Shown: in pieces, positions 1 through 9,197 of the stretch | Position numbering within the stretch: position 1 is the stretch's first letter | How the letters are laid out: each line of letters starts with the position of its first letter | DNA from: Flavobacterium sp. N2038 | Lineage (GTDB): Bacteria > Bacteroidota > Bacteroidia > Flavobacteriales > Flavobacteriaceae | DNA: 64,000 nt | Reading direction: 5' to 3' | Assembly: GCF_025947185.1 (NCBI RefSeq) | Contig: NZ_CP110001.1 | Location: 3,720,001 to 3,784,000, forward strand | The notes under the pieces: generated by a model | The model's database searches: none | Told to the model about the DNA's origin: nothing | The model's input: the letters and a program-made list of their open reading frames with translations, nothing else | Position numbers and translations under genes: made by a program

Positions 1-2
1 TA

Positions 3-542
3 ACTGCTGTTGACGGTTTTTACAAAAATGAAGCTGTAAAAATTTTAATGCCTGCAGAATTACAAAAAGTAGATGCCACTTTAAGAAAAGTAGGTTTGAG
101 TTCGCTTGCAGATGAAGGCGTTAAAATGCTAAATCGTGCTGCCGAAGATGCCGTAAAAGAAGCAACTCCAATATTTGTATCAGCAGTAAAAAATATGTCG
201 TTTACTGATGCTAAAAATATATTATTAGGAAATGACAGTGCAGCAACAAGCTATTTGCAAACCAGCACTACAACAGCTTTGTACGGAAAATTTAATCCAG
301 TGATTAAAAATTCGTTTGCGAAAGTTGGTGCAGATGTGGTTTGGACAAAAATTATTAATAAATACAACACAATCCCGTTAGTAAAAAAGGTAAACCCTGA
401 TTTGACTGATTATACAACCAATCAGGCTTTAACAGGTGTTTTTAAAATGATTGCTGTTGAAGAAAAAGATATTCGTAACAACATCAGCGCAAGAACAACT
501 CCTTTATTGAAAAGTGTTTTTGCAATGCAGGACGGAAAATAA
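3..542 (+). CDS. DUF4197 family protein (5' end outside window)
   Basis: The reading frame is open to the left edge of the window, so the gene starts upstream and only its C-terminal part of about 179 residues is present. The residues DGFYKNEAVKI precede the first internal methionine at 48, and this stretch is normal for DUF4197 proteins, so the methionine at 48 is not the true start. Conserved family features are LNRAAEDAVKEA, the FTDAKNILLGND segment and the repeated NPDLTDY element. The family is widespread in Proteobacteria and Bacteroidetes, usually with an export signal, and has no established function. The signal peptide would lie outside the window. Family assignment is confident, function unknown. 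Confidence 0.85.
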   Translation, partial: TAVDGFYKNEAVKILMPAELQKVDATLRKVGLSSLADEGVKMLNRAAEDAVKEATPIFVSAVKNMSFTDAKNILLGNDSAATSYLQTSTTTALYGKFNPVIKNSFAKVGADVVWTKIINKYNTIPLVKKVNPDLTDYTTNQALTGVFKMIAVEEKDIRNNISARTTPLLKSVFAMQDGK

Positions 543-550
543 TTTTTTTT

Positions 551-615
551 CCAAGGCTCAAAGGTGCAGAGTTACAAAGGCACAAAGAAACCTTTGTAAC
601 CTTGAACCTTTGTAA
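551..615. repeat. Dispersed intergenic repeat (CCTTTGTAACTCTG family)
   Basis: AAAGGTGCAGAGTTACAAAGG followed by an inverted CCTTTGTAACCTTGAACC forms an imperfect palindrome between the DUF4197 gene and purU. The same words recur at 1671-1708 and 1778-1812. It codes for nothing convincing and covers the purU upstream region. Confidence 0.7.
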
Positions 616-643
616 TTTTGTCACTAACCAAAAAACAACCAAA

Positions 644-1498
644 ATGCAAAAAATTACCATCTTAATTCACTGTAAGGATCAAAAAGGAATTATTGCCGCA
701 GTGACTACTTTTATTGCAAAAGTAGAAGGAAATATTACTTACATTGATCAGCATGTTGATGTGGAGCAAAATGTATTTTTTATGCGATTGGAATGTGAAC
801 TAACCAATCCGAAAACTACAATTGATGGATTAAAAGCTGATTTTGATCAAACCATTGCAACTGATTTTGGTATGTCCTGGAATTTATACAATCAGGAACA
901 AAAACCAAAAATGGCTTTGTTTGTCTCAAAATATGATCATTGCTTATTTGATATTTTAGGTCGCTACAGTGCCGGTGAACTAAATATTGAAATTCCGGTT
1001 ATAATAAGTAATCATAATGATTTAAGAGGTGTTGCAGAACGTTTTAATATTCCGTATCACTGTGTTCCTTTCACAAAAGATAATAAAGAAGAAGGCGAAG
1101 CCAAACAAATTGAGTTGCTAAAAAGATATGACATCAATTTTATTGTTCTGGCGCGCTATATGCAAATCATTACACCCAATTTGATTAGTCTTTACCAGAA
1201 TAAAATTATTAATATCCATCATTCGTTTTTACCGGCTTTTCCGGGCGCAAAACCTTATCATTCGGCTTTTAAACGCGGAGTAAAAATTATTGGTGCAACA
1301 AGCCATTATGTTACCGAAGAATTAGACGAAGGACCAATTATCGAACAGGATATTACGAGGGTTTCACACATTCATTCAATTGAAGATTTTATTATGAAAG
1401 GACGCGATTTAGAACGTATTGTTTTAGCCAGAGCTATTAAATTGCATGCTGAACGTAAAACAATGGTTTACAGCAATAAAACGGTTGTGTTTTCATAA
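644..1498 (+). CDS. purU: Formyltetrahydrofolate deformylase
   Basis: Hydrolyses 10-formyltetrahydrofolate to tetrahydrofolate and formate, balancing the one-carbon pool and supplying formate for purine synthesis. The protein has 284 residues. An N-terminal ACT domain (about 3-75, starting ITILIHCKDQKGI) is followed by a formyltransferase fold (about 90-280). The hydrolase residues are visible as Asn190 and His192 in NIHHSFLPAF and Asp228 in TEELDEGPI. An in-frame methionine exists at 602, but the extra 14 residues lie in an intergenic repeat and lack similarity to the family, so the start at 644 is preferred. It is followed by a bidirectional hairpin shared with convergent katG. Confidence 0.95.
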   Translation: MQKITILIHCKDQKGIIAAVTTFIAKVEGNITYIDQHVDVEQNVFFMRLECELTNPKTTIDGLKADFDQTIATDFGMSWNLYNQEQKPKMALFVSKYDHCLFDILGRYSAGELNIEIPVIISNHNDLRGVAERFNIPYHCVPFTKDNKEEGEAKQIELLKRYDINFIVLARYMQIITPNLISLYQNKIINIHHSFLPAFPGAKPYHSAFKRGVKIIGATSHYVTEELDEGPIIEQDITRVSHIHSIEDFIMKGRDLERIVLARAIKLHAERKTMVYSNKTVVFS

Positions 1499-1500
1499 TG

Positions 1501-1720
1501 TTTTTTTAACTGCGAGTTTTTTACCGCAAAGTGCGCGAAGATTTACGCAAAGACCGCTAAGTTTTTTTGCTTGTGAATTCTGTTGACTTTTCGAAGATCG
1601 CAAAGGCTGTTGTCTATATTTTTTTGCCCGCAGATTTAACGGATTGAACAGGTTTTCGCTGATTTTCTTTGAACCTTTGTAACTCTGTACCTTTGAACCT
1701 TTGAACCTAAAAAAATAAAC
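1501..1720. repeat. Intergenic repeat block between purU and katG
   Basis: This stretch contains no gene. It holds a copy of the CCGCAAAGtgCGCGAAG element (about 1516-1570), a GCAGATTTAACGGATTGAAC element near 1629 and the CCTTTGTAACTCTG element (1671-1708). All three families recur elsewhere in the window. Confidence 0.65.
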
Positions 1721-1758
1721 AAACCCGACAGGTATTTAAAATCTGTCGGGTTTTATTT
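1721..1758. terminator. Bidirectional rho-independent terminator of purU and katG
   Basis: AAACCCGACAG pairs with CTGTCGGGTTT around an 11-base AT-rich loop and is followed by T-rich sequence on the plus strand, with an A-run on the other side. It lies between convergent genes. The same stem is used again at 37436-37468. Confidence 0.8.
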
Positions 1759-1777
1759 TTATATAAAGTAAAAAAGC

Positions 1778-1812
1778 TTTGAACCTTTGTTACTCTGCAC
1801 CTTTGAACCTTT
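1778..1812. repeat. Dispersed intergenic repeat (CCTTTGTTACTCTG family)
   Basis: GAACCTTTGTTACTCTGCACC followed by TTTGAACC, another member of the family seen at 551-615 and 1671-1708. It abuts the katG stop codon. Confidence 0.65.
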
Positions 1813-1817
1813 TAAAA

Positions 1818-4088
<2,271 letters not shown>

Positions 4089-4243
4089 TCACATATTACT
4101 GATATTTAACACTTTATCAAATATACAAACTTATCTTTAGCATATTCATAAACAAAATTGATTGTTATTATATTTTAATAACTAAAAATTATTTAACGTT
4201 ACAGAAAGCTCAGAAAGACGATTTGATAAATCTTAACTTATGG

Positions 4244-4384
4244 TCAACAAAGTAATAACAAAACCTTAACAGCAATACTTCCATATATATCGGACATTTG
4301 TAATGTAATAAACTGGTTATTTATTATTTTGGTTTTGGTTAGTTAAATGATGCCGGCGTCTTCGAGATGCCGGCATTCTTTTTT
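4244..4384 (+). ncRNA. Small-RNA-like transcription unit, copy A
   Basis: Copy A of a roughly 141-bp direct duplication (copy B at 4777-4918), with only about four substitutions by eye. It has a promoter-like ACATTTG box at 4293-4301, a leader TAATGTAATAAACTGG and a strong terminator hairpin: ATGCCGGC (4350-4357) pairs with GCCGGCAT (4369-4376), the stem continues inward with TCT/AGA, and a T-run follows. No credible open reading frame lies inside. The predicted transcript would be about 75-80 nt. The RNA is inferred from architecture only. Confidence 0.5.
4350..4384 (+). terminator. Terminator hairpin of small unit A
   Basis: Perfect 8-bp GC-rich stem ATGCCGGC/GCCGGCAT, extended inward by a G-T pair and three further pairs, followed by ATTCTTTTTT. 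The equivalent hairpin in copy B lies at 4883-4918. Confidence 0.8.
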
Positions 4385-4479
4385 GGGTTAAATTCCAATA
4401 AAAAAATTCCAAATCCCAATTATTAGAATGTAATAAAAATTGGAATTTGAAATTCTTTTTTGGTATTAATTTGGTTTCA

Positions 4480-4745
4480 GGTTTCAAGTTTTCTTTGTTT
4501 CAGGTTGCTTTACTTTGAACATAATTTTACTGCAAAGAGCACTACGTTTTTTACTTAAAAAAATTATACAAAACACAATTCTCATAGTTATTGGGAGCAA
4601 AACTGAATGTTTAAAAATCAGCCACAGATTATACAGATTAGCACAGATTAAAAAAAAATCCATCTAATTCTAATAATCTGTGGCTAAAAAACTTTACGGG
4701 CTTTGCATATCCCGATAACTCTCTTTGTATTTAAAGCTTCAAACC
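4480..4745. repeat. Degenerate composite palindromic element, third copy
   Basis: Contains GTTTCAGGTTGCTTTACTTTG (reverse complement of the right end of the element at 5964-6177), ACTGCAAAGAGCACTACG and a decayed half of the CCCGATAGC palindrome near 4709. An independent inverted pair, AGCCACAGATTA (4619-4630) with TAATCTGTGGCT (about 4673-4684), lies inside it. No gene is visible. Confidence 0.5.
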
Positions 4746-4776
4746 TATTTCTAAAATTTAGACATTAACTTTTGTT

Positions 4777-4918
4777 CAACAAAGTAATAACAAGACCTTA
4801 ACAGCAATACTTCCATATATATCGGATCTTTGCAATGTAATAAACTGGTTATTTATTATTTTGGTTTTGGTTAGTTAAATGATGCCGGCGTCTTCGAGAT
4901 GCCGGCATTCTTTTTTTG
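4777..4918 (+). ncRNA. Small-RNA-like transcription unit, copy B
   Basis: Second copy of the unit at 4244-4384, offset by exactly 533 bp. Its -7-like box reads ATCTTTG and its leader starts CAATGTAATAAACTGG. The hairpin (4883-4909) and a run of seven T residues are preserved. Conservation includes the upstream word TCAACAAAGTAATAACA, so promoter, transcript and terminator were duplicated together. Confidence 0.5.
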
Positions 4919-4934
4919 TACTAGTTTTGTTTTT

Positions 4935-5158
4935 TTGTTTCAGGTTTCAGGTTTCAAGTTTCAAGTTATTGGATTGTGTGTTTTACCGCAAAGTTCGCAA
5001 GGTTTTTTTATATGCTAGGTTTTGTACAAAACGCAAAGTTCGCAAAGCTTTGTGGATAAAAACTTTGCGAACTTTGCGTATCCCGATAGCTATCGGGATT
5101 GCGCTCTTTGCGGTTAAACTAAACTCAAAGTAAAGAAACCTGAAACCTGAAACAAAAA
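4935..5158. repeat. Composite palindromic element, left copy next to the BtuF-like gene
   Basis: Starts with GTTTCAGGTTTCAAG and GGATTGTGTGTTTTACCG, contains CGCAAAGTTCGCAAAG paired with CTTTGCGAACTTTGCG, a perfect 20-bp palindrome at 5080-5099, and ends AAAGTAAAGAAACCTGAAACC. It is inverted-repeat-like along its whole length and ends directly at the stop codon of the BtuF-like gene. A related copy lies at 5964-6177. Confidence 0.7.
5080..5099. repeat. Perfect 20-bp palindrome ATCCCGATAGCTATCGGGAT
   Basis: Exact self-complementary sequence. Related copies lie at 6021-6040 (identical), 15424-15439, 36707-36724 and, as a variant with AAGCTT centre, 21819-21838. Confidence 0.9.
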
Positions 5159-5160
5159 AA

Positions 5161-5961
5161 CTAGTTTTTCAACCTTTCATGAAGCAATTTAAAATAAGGA
5201 AAAGCTTTTAATAAACGGCTGCCGTGCCAGGAGAACATTTCGCCGTCTACAAATACGGTTTTGGCGTGATGGGTAAATCTTCCTATTTCGAAGGCGTCTT
5301 CTTCTTTAAAAGGATACGGTTCAGAAGAAAGAAAAACAATATCCGGATCGCCTTCCAAACGCATTTTTTTAAGTTCGATTTCAGGATAACGGCCTTTATC
5401 TTCGTAAATATTTTTAAAATGATTGAGTTTTAATAACTCATTTATATAGGTATCATTTCCTGCAACCATATAGGGATTTTTCCAAATAAAGTAGGCTGCT
5501 TTTTTTACCTCAGAATCCTGAATATATTTTTTGAAATCACTTAAAGCAAAAGTCAATTTATCATTCCACTTTTGTGCTTCGGTTCTACAGTTGAATAATT
5601 GTCCGAAATCTGAAATCATCTGAAAATTATCTTCAATAGAAACAATATTCGTCACCCAAACCGGGCAGATTTCACTTAACTGTTCAACAATTTCTGCTGT
5701 GTTTTCTTCTTTATTGCAAATAATAATATCAGGCTCTAATAACTTGATTTTTTCGAAGTGGATTTTCTTTGTTCCGCCGACAATCTTTTTGGTAGATTTT
5801 AAATGATATGGATGAACACAGAATTTTGTGATTCCGATGATTTTTTCTTCTAAACCTAAATCATAAAGCAATTCTGTTTGAGAGGGAACTAACGAAATAA
5901 TACGCTTTGGAGCAGCTTCAAAAGAATGCAAAGTACCCAATTGGTCTCTAATTTGTTTCAT
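5161..5961 (-). CDS. BtuF/TroA-like substrate-binding protein (helical-backbone metal receptor)
   Basis: Belongs to the periplasmic-binding-protein fold used for cobalamin, haem or iron-siderophore capture. The 266-residue protein opens with KRIISLVPSQTELLYDLGL, typical of BtuF-like proteins, followed by VGGTKK and the LLEPDIIICNKEEN strand, with the usual long central helix. No signal peptide or lipobox is seen, so it may be cytoplasmic, as are many flavobacterial members lacking a dedicated transporter. No ABC permease or ATPase gene lies nearby. The gene is enclosed on both sides by copies of the same composite repeat, with its start codon immediately behind a GTTTCAGG repeat. Exact ligand unknown. 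Confidence 0.8.
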   Translation of the reverse strand: MKQIRDQLGTLHSFEAAPKRIISLVPSQTELLYDLGLEEKIIGITKFCVHPYHLKSTKKIVGGTKKIHFEKIKLLEPDIIICNKEENTAEIVEQLSEICPVWVTNIVSIEDNFQMISDFGQLFNCRTEAQKWNDKLTFALSDFKKYIQDSEVKKAAYFIWKNPYMVAGNDTYINELLKLNHFKNIYEDKGRYPEIELKKMRLEGDPDIVFLSSEPYPFKEEDAFEIGRFTHHAKTVFVDGEMFSWHGSRLLKAFPYFKLLHERLKN

Positions 5962-5963
5962 GT

Positions 5964-6177
5964 TTTCTTTGTTTCAGGTTTCAGGTTTGTTGGAGTGTGT
6001 GTTTAACCGTAAAGTTCGCAATCCCGATAGCTATCGGGATACGCAAAGTTGTATACACAAAGCTTTGCGAACTTTGTATTTTGTACAAAACCTTGTATGT
6101 AAAAAAACCTTTGCGAACTTTGCGGTAAAATTATGTTCAAAGTAAAGCAACCTGAAACTTTAAACTTGAAACTTAGA
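5964..6177. repeat. Composite palindromic element, right copy
   Basis: Starts GTTTCAGGTTTCAGG and GGAGTGTGTGTTTAACCG, contains AAAGTTCGC, the 20-bp palindrome at 6021-6040, CTTTGCGAACTTTG twice, and ends CAAAGTAAAGCAACCTGAAAC. Same organisation as 4935-5158. Its last bases encode the C-terminus of pyrF (6160-6177). Confidence 0.7.
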
Positions 6178-6987
6178 ATCAATAATTTCTGCCATTTCTT
6201 TCTGAACTGACAAAGCTTCTTCTCTTGCTTTTTCAGCAAAATCAGTTCCTTTTGAGGCATATATAATTGCTCTGGCAGAGTTTACCAACAAGCCAACTTT
6301 ATCATTCATTCCGTATTTACATACTTCAGACAAGCTTCCGCCCTGAGCACCAATTCCGGGAACAAGTAAGAAACTATCCGGAACAATTTTTCTGATATCA
6401 GCAAAATATTCTGCTTTTGTCGCGCCTACTACATACATTAAATTTTCACTGTTTTTCCACGTTTTAGAAGTTTCCAAAACTTGTTTATAAAGCTCTTTTC
6501 CGTTTGTAGTTAACGTCTGAAAATCGAATGCTCCTTCATTTGAAGTTAAAGCCAACATTATGGTATGTTTATTTTCGAAAGCAAGAAAAGGCTCAACCGA
6601 ATCTTTCCCCATATAAGGAGCAACCGTAACACTATCAAAATTCAAATCTTCAAAGAAAGCTTTTGCATACATACTTGAAGTATTTCCGATATCTCCACGT
6701 TTTGCATCGGCAATTGTAAACATTTCAGGATAATTTTCGTTGATGTAATTAATTGTCTTTTGCAAAGACATCCATCCTTTTATACCATAAGCTTCAAAAA
6801 ATGCCGTATTTGGTTTGTACCCAACCGTTAAATCATGCGTTGCATCAATTATGGCTTTATTGAACTCAAAAATAGGATCTTCGGTTTCTAATAAATGAGC
6901 CGGAATCTTAGTTAGATCAGGATCTAAGCCCACGCATAAAAATGATTTTTTTTGAAGAATTTGTTCGTGTAGTTGTTGTGTTGTCAT
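6160..6987 (-). CDS. pyrF: Orotidine-5'-phosphate decarboxylase
   Basis: Catalyses the last step of UMP synthesis (OMP to UMP) in the cytoplasm. The 275-residue length fits the longer type 2 OMP decarboxylases. The N-terminal [12 protein letters not shown] strand and the catalytic DAKRGD motif at 94-99 (Lys96) are intact, as is VPGIGAQGG near the phosphate-binding C-terminal region. The last codons (SKFQV and stop) are written in the GTTTCAAGTTTC repeat, meaning the element has supplied the C-terminus. It lies upstream of the BtuF-like gene on the same strand, but a 200-bp palindromic repeat separates them. Confidence 0.97.
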   Translation of the reverse strand: MTTQQLHEQILQKKSFLCVGLDPDLTKIPAHLLETEDPIFEFNKAIIDATHDLTVGYKPNTAFFEAYGIKGWMSLQKTINYINENYPEMFTIADAKRGDIGNTSSMYAKAFFEDLNFDSVTVAPYMGKDSVEPFLAFENKHTIMLALTSNEGAFDFQTLTTNGKELYKQVLETSKTWKNSENLMYVVGATKAEYFADIRKIVPDSFLLVPGIGAQGGSLSEVCKYGMNDKVGLLVNSARAIIYASKGTDFAEKAREEALSVQKEMAEIIDSKFQV

Positions 6988-7033
6988 ATTGTATTTTAAT
7001 AGTGCGGCAAAATTACGAATAATATTAGTTTTT

Positions 7034-7175
7034 GTTTCAAGTTTTTAGGTTTCAAGTTTCAGGTTCTGCAAAATTAGGTTCAGGTTTCAGGCTTTTCATC
7101 ATCTAATTGCCACATTATCTCATTGTCAAATTCTCTAATTACCTCATCAACATTGAATTCCTATAACAACTTCTC
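7034..7175. repeat. GTTTCAGG repeats and CTAATTGCCACATTATC repeats
   Basis: Between divergent pyrF and dps lie several GTTTCAAG/GTTTCAGG words (7034-7090), then short alternating words of the type CTAATTGCCACATTATCTC (about 7100-7148). No gene is seen here. Confidence 0.5.
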
Positions 7176-7209
7176 AAAATTATGTAAGATCAAACGAGCC
7201 GCTCTTTTC

Positions 7210-7217
7210 TAATTTTG
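7210..7217 (+). promoter_or_regulatory. -7 box of dps promoter (TAATTTTG)
   Basis: Exact match to the flavobacterial TANNTTTG consensus, 26 bp before the dps start codon. No clear -33 TTG at the usual spacing was found. Confidence 0.4.
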
Positions 7218-7243
7218 AAAAGAACCCAAAAAATCATGCAGTT

Positions 7244-7717
7244 ATGAGCCCAAACATTGGAATTTCGACTTCAAATTTAAAAAAGAGTACAAGTATATTA
7301 GCCACGATTTTATCAAACGAAATGACACTTTATGTGAAAACCAGAAAATTTCACTGGAACATTTCAGGCAACAGTTTTATGGAATTGCATAAGTTGTTTG
7401 AAGAACAATATCGTATTCTGGAAGCACAAATTGATGAAGTTGCAGAAAGAATAAGTCAGCTTGGCGAAAAAACGATTGGAACAATGAAGGAATTTATCGA
7501 AAATTCTACTCTTAAGGAATCTCCAAAAGAATATGCTTCACAAAAACATATGCTCGAGGAATTACTGGAAAACCACGAACAACTGATCATGGAGTTTAGA
7601 AACTATATTCCGGTTTTTGAGAATGAAACAAACGATGCCGGTTCTGCCGATTTTGTAACAGGTTTGCTACAGGAACATGAAAAAATGGCCTGGGTATTAA
7701 GACGCTATCAAGTTTAA
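7244..7717 (+). CDS. dps: Dps-family DNA-protection/ferritin-like protein
   Basis: Mini-ferritin that oxidises and stores iron with hydrogen peroxide and protects DNA in stress. The 157 residues show the Dps ferroxidase pattern TRKFHWNISGNSFMELHKLFEEQY followed by EAQIDEVAERISQLG, so the intersubunit ligands (His, Asp, Glu) are present. The C-terminus ends MAWVLRRYQV without a basic tail. It stands alone with a TAATTTTG promoter box upstream and precedes a decayed csbD gene. The oxidative-stress role fits with katG 3 kb away, although the genes are not linked. Confidence 0.95.
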   Translation: MSPNIGISTSNLKKSTSILATILSNEMTLYVKTRKFHWNISGNSFMELHKLFEEQYRILEAQIDEVAERISQLGEKTIGTMKEFIENSTLKESPKEYASQKHMLEELLENHEQLIMEFRNYIPVFENETNDAGSADFVTGLLQEHEKMAWVLRRYQV

Positions 7718-7824
7718 AAAAAGAAAAAATGTGAATTATGAAAATTTAAACAGAATTAATGTAACGCCTTTTAGATATAGAATTCATAACTTTACTATAC
7801 AATAAATCTACAAACAGAACAATT

Positions 7825-8005
7825 ATGAATACCACCAAAATAAAAGGAAATGGAATGAGTTAAGAGGAAATAAAAATACGCAATACTGACAGATGATGAT
7901 TTAATGTTTGCTAAGGGAAAAGAATACAGAATGCAAAGAAAACTTTAGCAAAAACCGGGTAAAACCAAAGAAGAATTGCATTAAATCCTTTCAGATTTTG
8001 TGAAA
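7825..8005 (+). pseudogene. Decayed CsbD-family stress protein gene
   Basis: Translated in pieces, the region reads MNTTKIKGN, then after a lost base WNELRG, then in another frame KYAILTDDDLMFAKGKEYRMQRKL, a stop, QKPGKTKEELH, a stop, and ILSDFVK. This is the full order of a CsbD-like protein (usually about 60 residues) broken by at least two frame changes and two in-frame stops. A terminator hairpin still follows at 8023-8062. CsbD proteins are small general-stress proteins, fitting the surrounding stress genes. The pseudogene call rests on reading three frames by eye. Confidence 0.8.
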
Positions 8006-8022
8006 CCTTACAGCTCAGTCCG

Positions 8023-8062
8023 AAATACCGTCTAGTAACAAAATATTAGACGGTATTTTTTT
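8023..8062 (+). terminator. Terminator after the csbD pseudogene
   Basis: AAATACCGTCTA pairs perfectly with TAGACGGTATTT across a 12-base loop, followed by a T-run. Confidence 0.8.
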
Positions 8063-8161
8063 GAAAATTTTATATTCTTTTTTACTTTTTCAATATTTCT
8101 GATCCGGGTTCAGGACAAGAACCAAAAATAAATTAAGTATCTTTAACAAAATTTCTATAAA

Positions 8162-8713
8162 ATGAAACTATTTATAAAGTTTGATATCAATACCATATGT
8201 TCACTTTTCTTAAAACACAATCTTGATCAGCATAATGTAAATTTTACTAGTCTGGGATTTGGCGAAATTGAGATTAATGATAATCTTGATGCAGATGCAA
8301 TAGAAGTTTTAAAAAGTAAATTAAGCCCTTGTGGTTTTGAGATTGTTGAAAATCAAAAAAGTGTTTTAGTACAAAAAATAAAGGATGCAATTATAGAACT
8401 TGTTTTTATGGAAGACAATAATAACTATAAAAGCTCCGTTTTTCTGGCTGAAAAACTAAATCACAGTTACGGTTATTTATCCAATGTTTTTTCTGAAGTA
8501 ACCTATTCTTCTATTGAAAATTTCATCATTTTACAGAAAATTGAAAGAGCCAAACAATTGATTATCATTAATGAAATGAGTTTGACTGAGATTGCTTTTT
8601 TACTCAATTATTCGAGTGTAGCCCATTTGAGCACACAATTTAAAAATACGACCGGAATTACGCCCTCAGCTTTTCAGAGAATCATAAAGAAGAGACGAGA
8701 AAATTTAAAATAA
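8162..8713 (+). CDS. AraC-family regulator with a cysteine-less HMA-like N-terminus
   Basis: Probable DNA-binding regulator of 183 residues. The C-terminal half (about 95-178) is a double helix-turn-helix of AraC type, with LAEKLNHSYGYLSNVFSE, then MSLTEIAFLLNYSSVAHLSTQFKNTTG and a closing TPSAFQRI. The N-terminal 75 residues look like the small ferredoxin-like domain found in a Bacteroidetes regulator group related to heavy-metal-associated domains (MKLFIKFDI..., F-G-E-I-E-I strand), but the usual CxxC is absent (FDINTICSLF), so metal binding there is unlikely. It precedes a response regulator by 20 bp and a histidine kinase, and probably shares their transcript. Confidence 0.8.
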   Translation: MKLFIKFDINTICSLFLKHNLDQHNVNFTSLGFGEIEINDNLDADAIEVLKSKLSPCGFEIVENQKSVLVQKIKDAIIELVFMEDNNNYKSSVFLAEKLNHSYGYLSNVFSEVTYSSIENFIILQKIERAKQLIIINEMSLTEIAFLLNYSSVAHLSTQFKNTTGITPSAFQRIIKKRRENLK

Positions 8714-8733
8714 AAAACAAATACCATACTAAA

Positions 8734-9183
8734 ATGCAAAAAAACGCATTATATATTTTATTAGCAGATGATGACGAAGATGATCGTCTTTTTTTTAAAG
8801 ATGCATTTGAAGAAATCAAAATACAGACTAATGTAGATTTTGTTCATGACGGAATGCAATTAATGGATCACTTAAATGATCCGGAGAATGAACTTCCTGA
8901 TATTTTATTTCTGGATTTAAATATGCCCAAAAAAACAGGTAAAGAATGTCTGATCGAAATAAAAAAAACAGATCGCCTGAAAGATATTATTATCGCCATC
9001 TACTCTACTTCTTCATCTGAGGAAGATATTGAAGATACTTTTATTCAGGGTGCTAATATTTACATCAAAAAACCAAGTGATTTTAATACACTCAAAAAAT
9101 TAATTAATGAAGTTGCAACTGTCAACTGGCACTATCATACCTCCGGGTTAAATCGTGATAATTTTCTGCTGCGACTCAAATAA
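8734..9183 (+). CDS. Single-domain response regulator (CheY-like receiver)
   Basis: A 149-residue receiver domain without output domain. The acidic pocket ADDDEDD (11-17), phosphoacceptor Asp61 in ILFLDLNMP, the switch Ser/Thr after IAIY (91-92) and Lys112 in YIKKPSD are all present. Such stand-alone receivers often follow atypical kinases in Flavobacteria and act by protein contact. It sits 14 bp upstream of a CHASE3 histidine kinase, its likely partner, and 20 bp behind the AraC-type gene. Confidence 0.92.
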   Translation: MQKNALYILLADDDEDDRLFFKDAFEEIKIQTNVDFVHDGMQLMDHLNDPENELPDILFLDLNMPKKTGKECLIEIKKTDRLKDIIIAIYSTSSSEEDIEDTFIQGANIYIKKPSDFNTLKKLINEVATVNWHYHTSGLNRDNFLLRLK

Positions 9184-9197
9184 CAATTGCCTAAATA

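Noticed and set aside
602..643. Upstream start for purU
   Set aside because: The added residues come from an intergenic repeat, and the ACT domain starts properly at the ATG at 644.
4879..5133. 84-residue ORF over the small unit and palindrome
   Set aside because: It reads through the terminator hairpin and repeat DNA and shows no protein-like composition.
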